Part shown: positions 62,570-64,000 of the stretch, one piece after another | Layout of the letters: each line of letters starts with the position of its first letter | Numbering within the stretch: position 1 is the first letter of the stretch | Assembly: GCA_027922465.2 (NCBI GenBank) | Contig: BQMF02000141.1 | Span: 558,001 to 622,000 of the forward strand | DNA: 64,000 nt | Source: Turritopsis dohrnii | Lineage: Eukaryota > Cnidaria > Hydrozoa > Anthoathecata > Oceaniidae | Direction: 5' to 3' | The notes under the pieces: generated by a model | Seen by the model: the letters and a program-made list of their open reading frames with translations, nothing else | Databases searched by the model: none | What the model was told of the DNA's origin: nothing | Translations under genes and position numbers: made by a program

Positions 62570-62971
62570 TCATAGCGGTGGTGAGTTCATGTAGCCGATA
62601 CATTGAGTACACGCGCATCTTCGTGCGGCGAATATACTGACGAATTTTAATGGCGATTTCCGTTGATAACAGTAAACAGGAATTGAAAATTTCACATATC
62701 GTTTCGGTTTACAGCAATCACATTTCGGAATAATTCCTCTCTTGTGTATGAGCACAGTTGTCTCTGATTTGCAATGTCCTGCACATCCGTAAGTGTAGAC
62801 TTTCTTTCGTCGACAACCGTTCAGATTTATGTCGACCGTCATTTTGACGACGTGACAATCTGAGAAGCGAATAAAACCTTTTCGTTTGCGAAGTTTTCGT
62901 CTGGGATACTCGCAAAAACCGGCCAGAAATAACGTCACAGTGCCAAAAATTATTACCCCTCGAAAGTTCAT
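62570..62971 (-). CDS. Secreted cystine-knot (CTCK-type) protein, bursicon/DAN-like
   Basis: Single-exon frame of 133 residues. An N-terminal signal peptide (NFRGVIIFGTVTLFLAGF) is followed by a basic stretch RRKLRKRK that could be a convertase site. Then come 11 cysteines in the C-terminal cystine-knot pattern: C39, GC53, C63-AGH-C67 (the C-x-G-x-C of the knot), C84-D-C86-C87, C100, C118-A-C120-TQ-C123. The C-x-CC and final C-x-C-x-x-C arrangement is like bursicon; the CKPKRY segment recalls DAN/gremlin BMP antagonists. Such proteins are extracellular hormones or growth-factor antagonists. Which subfamily is unresolved. It is convergent to the NIFK-like gene, 214 bases away. Confidence 0.75.
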   Translation of the reverse strand: MNFRGVIIFGTVTLFLAGFCEYPRRKLRKRKGFIRFSDCHVVKMTVDINLNGCRRKKVYTYGCAGHCKSETTVLIHKRGIIPKCDCCKPKRYVKFSIPVYCYQRKSPLKFVSIFAARRCACTQCIGYMNSPPL

Positions 62972-64000
62972 CTTTGTTTTCTTCTATCTTTAAGCGATAA
63001 GAACTTTATCCTGTGTATACTCGATACGATGTTTTGAAACTATTTGAATTCTCGTTATCATAGGAGAAAGCATTTTTTCAATTCCGATTCATAAACCTCA
63101 ATTATACGAGCGACTCTGTTATTAAAAAGTCTTATTAATTGGTTTGATAGAAAAGATGGAAGATAACAACCGCTGAATTTTTCATAACAAGAATTGTTTG
63201 ACTTTTTAAATTTTTATTTCAGATTACCAAAAATTACCACCTGGGAAACATATTTTAGTTGAAGTACACAACCCTAATTTCGAACCCAACTTTCCTCGAA
63301 GTGTATCGATTGATAGGTGCTGAAAAGTGACATGATTGTTCATTACGATTTTCAGTGATTCGTTGAGAGCAAAGGGTTAACTTAACTGTGACGCAAAGTT
63401 TTTATTACGTTATAGTTGGAAAGACAAGGATGTGTTGGGAAAAATGTTAGAACCTCGTTCGACATAATTGGCTAAAATCTTTGTGACAAGTCTCTTTCTT
63501 TTCCTTCTTTTTAATGTTTTTTTTTTCATACAACGCCTTTATGGTGGTAGTCTGTTTCCCTTCAAATAAAAGATCGAATACACCTGGGTTAGAGAAATAT
63601 GTATAATTTAAAAGGCAAGACCACTTGAGTTTGAGGTTGTCTTCTAATGGTGGTTTTTTCCCAATTCCCGCATAGTGTGCGCATGATTTTAAAAGTACAC
63701 ATAGACCATTCGAAAAACCGTCTACGTCGAACGGTTCTACCATTTACATCCACACATATTTCCAAACAATCAACAAAATCTTTTAAATTTTCGTGAAACA
63801 AATAAACATATTTTTCATCAAAACAAAGTTAATCGAAGTTGCGAAACTATTGAGAAAGTGATCTTACGAAATCGAATCTTGCCACACTTTAATGGATACA
63901 ATTTCTGCTAATAACTTCGGATAGCTGAAATTTTGGTCCTGCAATTTCTTTTTATCCCATTTTTTCTGCATTGCTTTTTCGACATGTTTTCATGAGAAGA
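62972..64000. other. Upstream flank of the cystine-knot gene, no further gene seen
   Basis: The promoter of the minus-strand cystine-knot gene should lie in the first few hundred bases. Minus-strand frames at 63447-63801 show no domain and overlap each other in different frames. The window ends in AT-rich sequence. Confidence 0.4.

Noticed and set aside
63447..63801. Two overlapping minus-strand frames (98 and 70 codons) near the right edge
   Set aside because: No domain, no signal peptide, no convincing splice sites joining them. They may be part of an exon of a gene beyond the window, but I cannot support that.

Overview
The window is eukaryotic: AT-rich, with split genes carrying GT-AG introns and a very dense, nested load of transposable elements. 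A metazoan is certain, because of a receptor tyrosine phosphatase with fibronectin type III repeats, a secreted cystine-knot protein and a CYP3-clan P450. The style of the repeats (DIRS, PIF/Harbinger and Helitron-like elements, many foldback elements) fits a marine invertebrate, plausibly a cnidarian such as a hydrozoan. That placement is inference, not proof.

Layout. 0-3.9 kb: possible end of a gene at the left edge, a small inverted-repeat element carrying telomere-like repeats, and a retroelement relic. 3.9-9.6 kb: a non-LTR retrotransposon on the minus strand, split by a 1.8 kb inverted-repeat element that is itself split by a PIF/Harbinger deletion derivative. 10.8-11.6 kb: an element with a 128-bp tandem array; related copies lie at 34.3 and 38.0 kb. 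12.4-14.5 kb: a four-exon cytochrome P450 on the minus strand. 16-24 kb: foldback elements and a head-to-tail run of hairpin-ended, Helitron-like units. 24.0-28.5 kb: a broken DIRS retrotransposon. 29-38 kb: a GGCCGG-rich cluster, an RT relic, a GACGTC-rich 123-bp tandem array inside nested terminal inverted repeats, and more foldback elements.

The right third is the genic part. From 38,641 to 53,686 on the plus strand I can assemble 36 exons of one continuous frame (1,919 codons plus stop): signal peptide, Thr/Pro stretch, about 12 FN3 domains, one membrane helix and two tyrosine phosphatase domains. Two FN3 exons have been duplicated in tandem very recently. From 54,385 to 62,355 a six-exon gene encodes a NIFK-like nucleolar RRM protein. 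Its large introns hold SINE heads, a possible small antisense gene and a 19-bp minisatellite. Convergent to it, at 62,570-62,971, is a single-exon secreted cystine-knot protein.

The phosphatase, the NIFK-like protein, the P450 and the cystine-knot protein look like independent host genes (cell-surface signalling, ribosome biogenesis, oxidation chemistry, extracellular signalling). Nothing here resembles an operon or a single multi-gene pathway. The least ordinary items are the exon duplication in the receptor phosphatase, the minisatellite grown from a terminal repeat, the tandem hairpin-ended units, and the element with telomere-like content.
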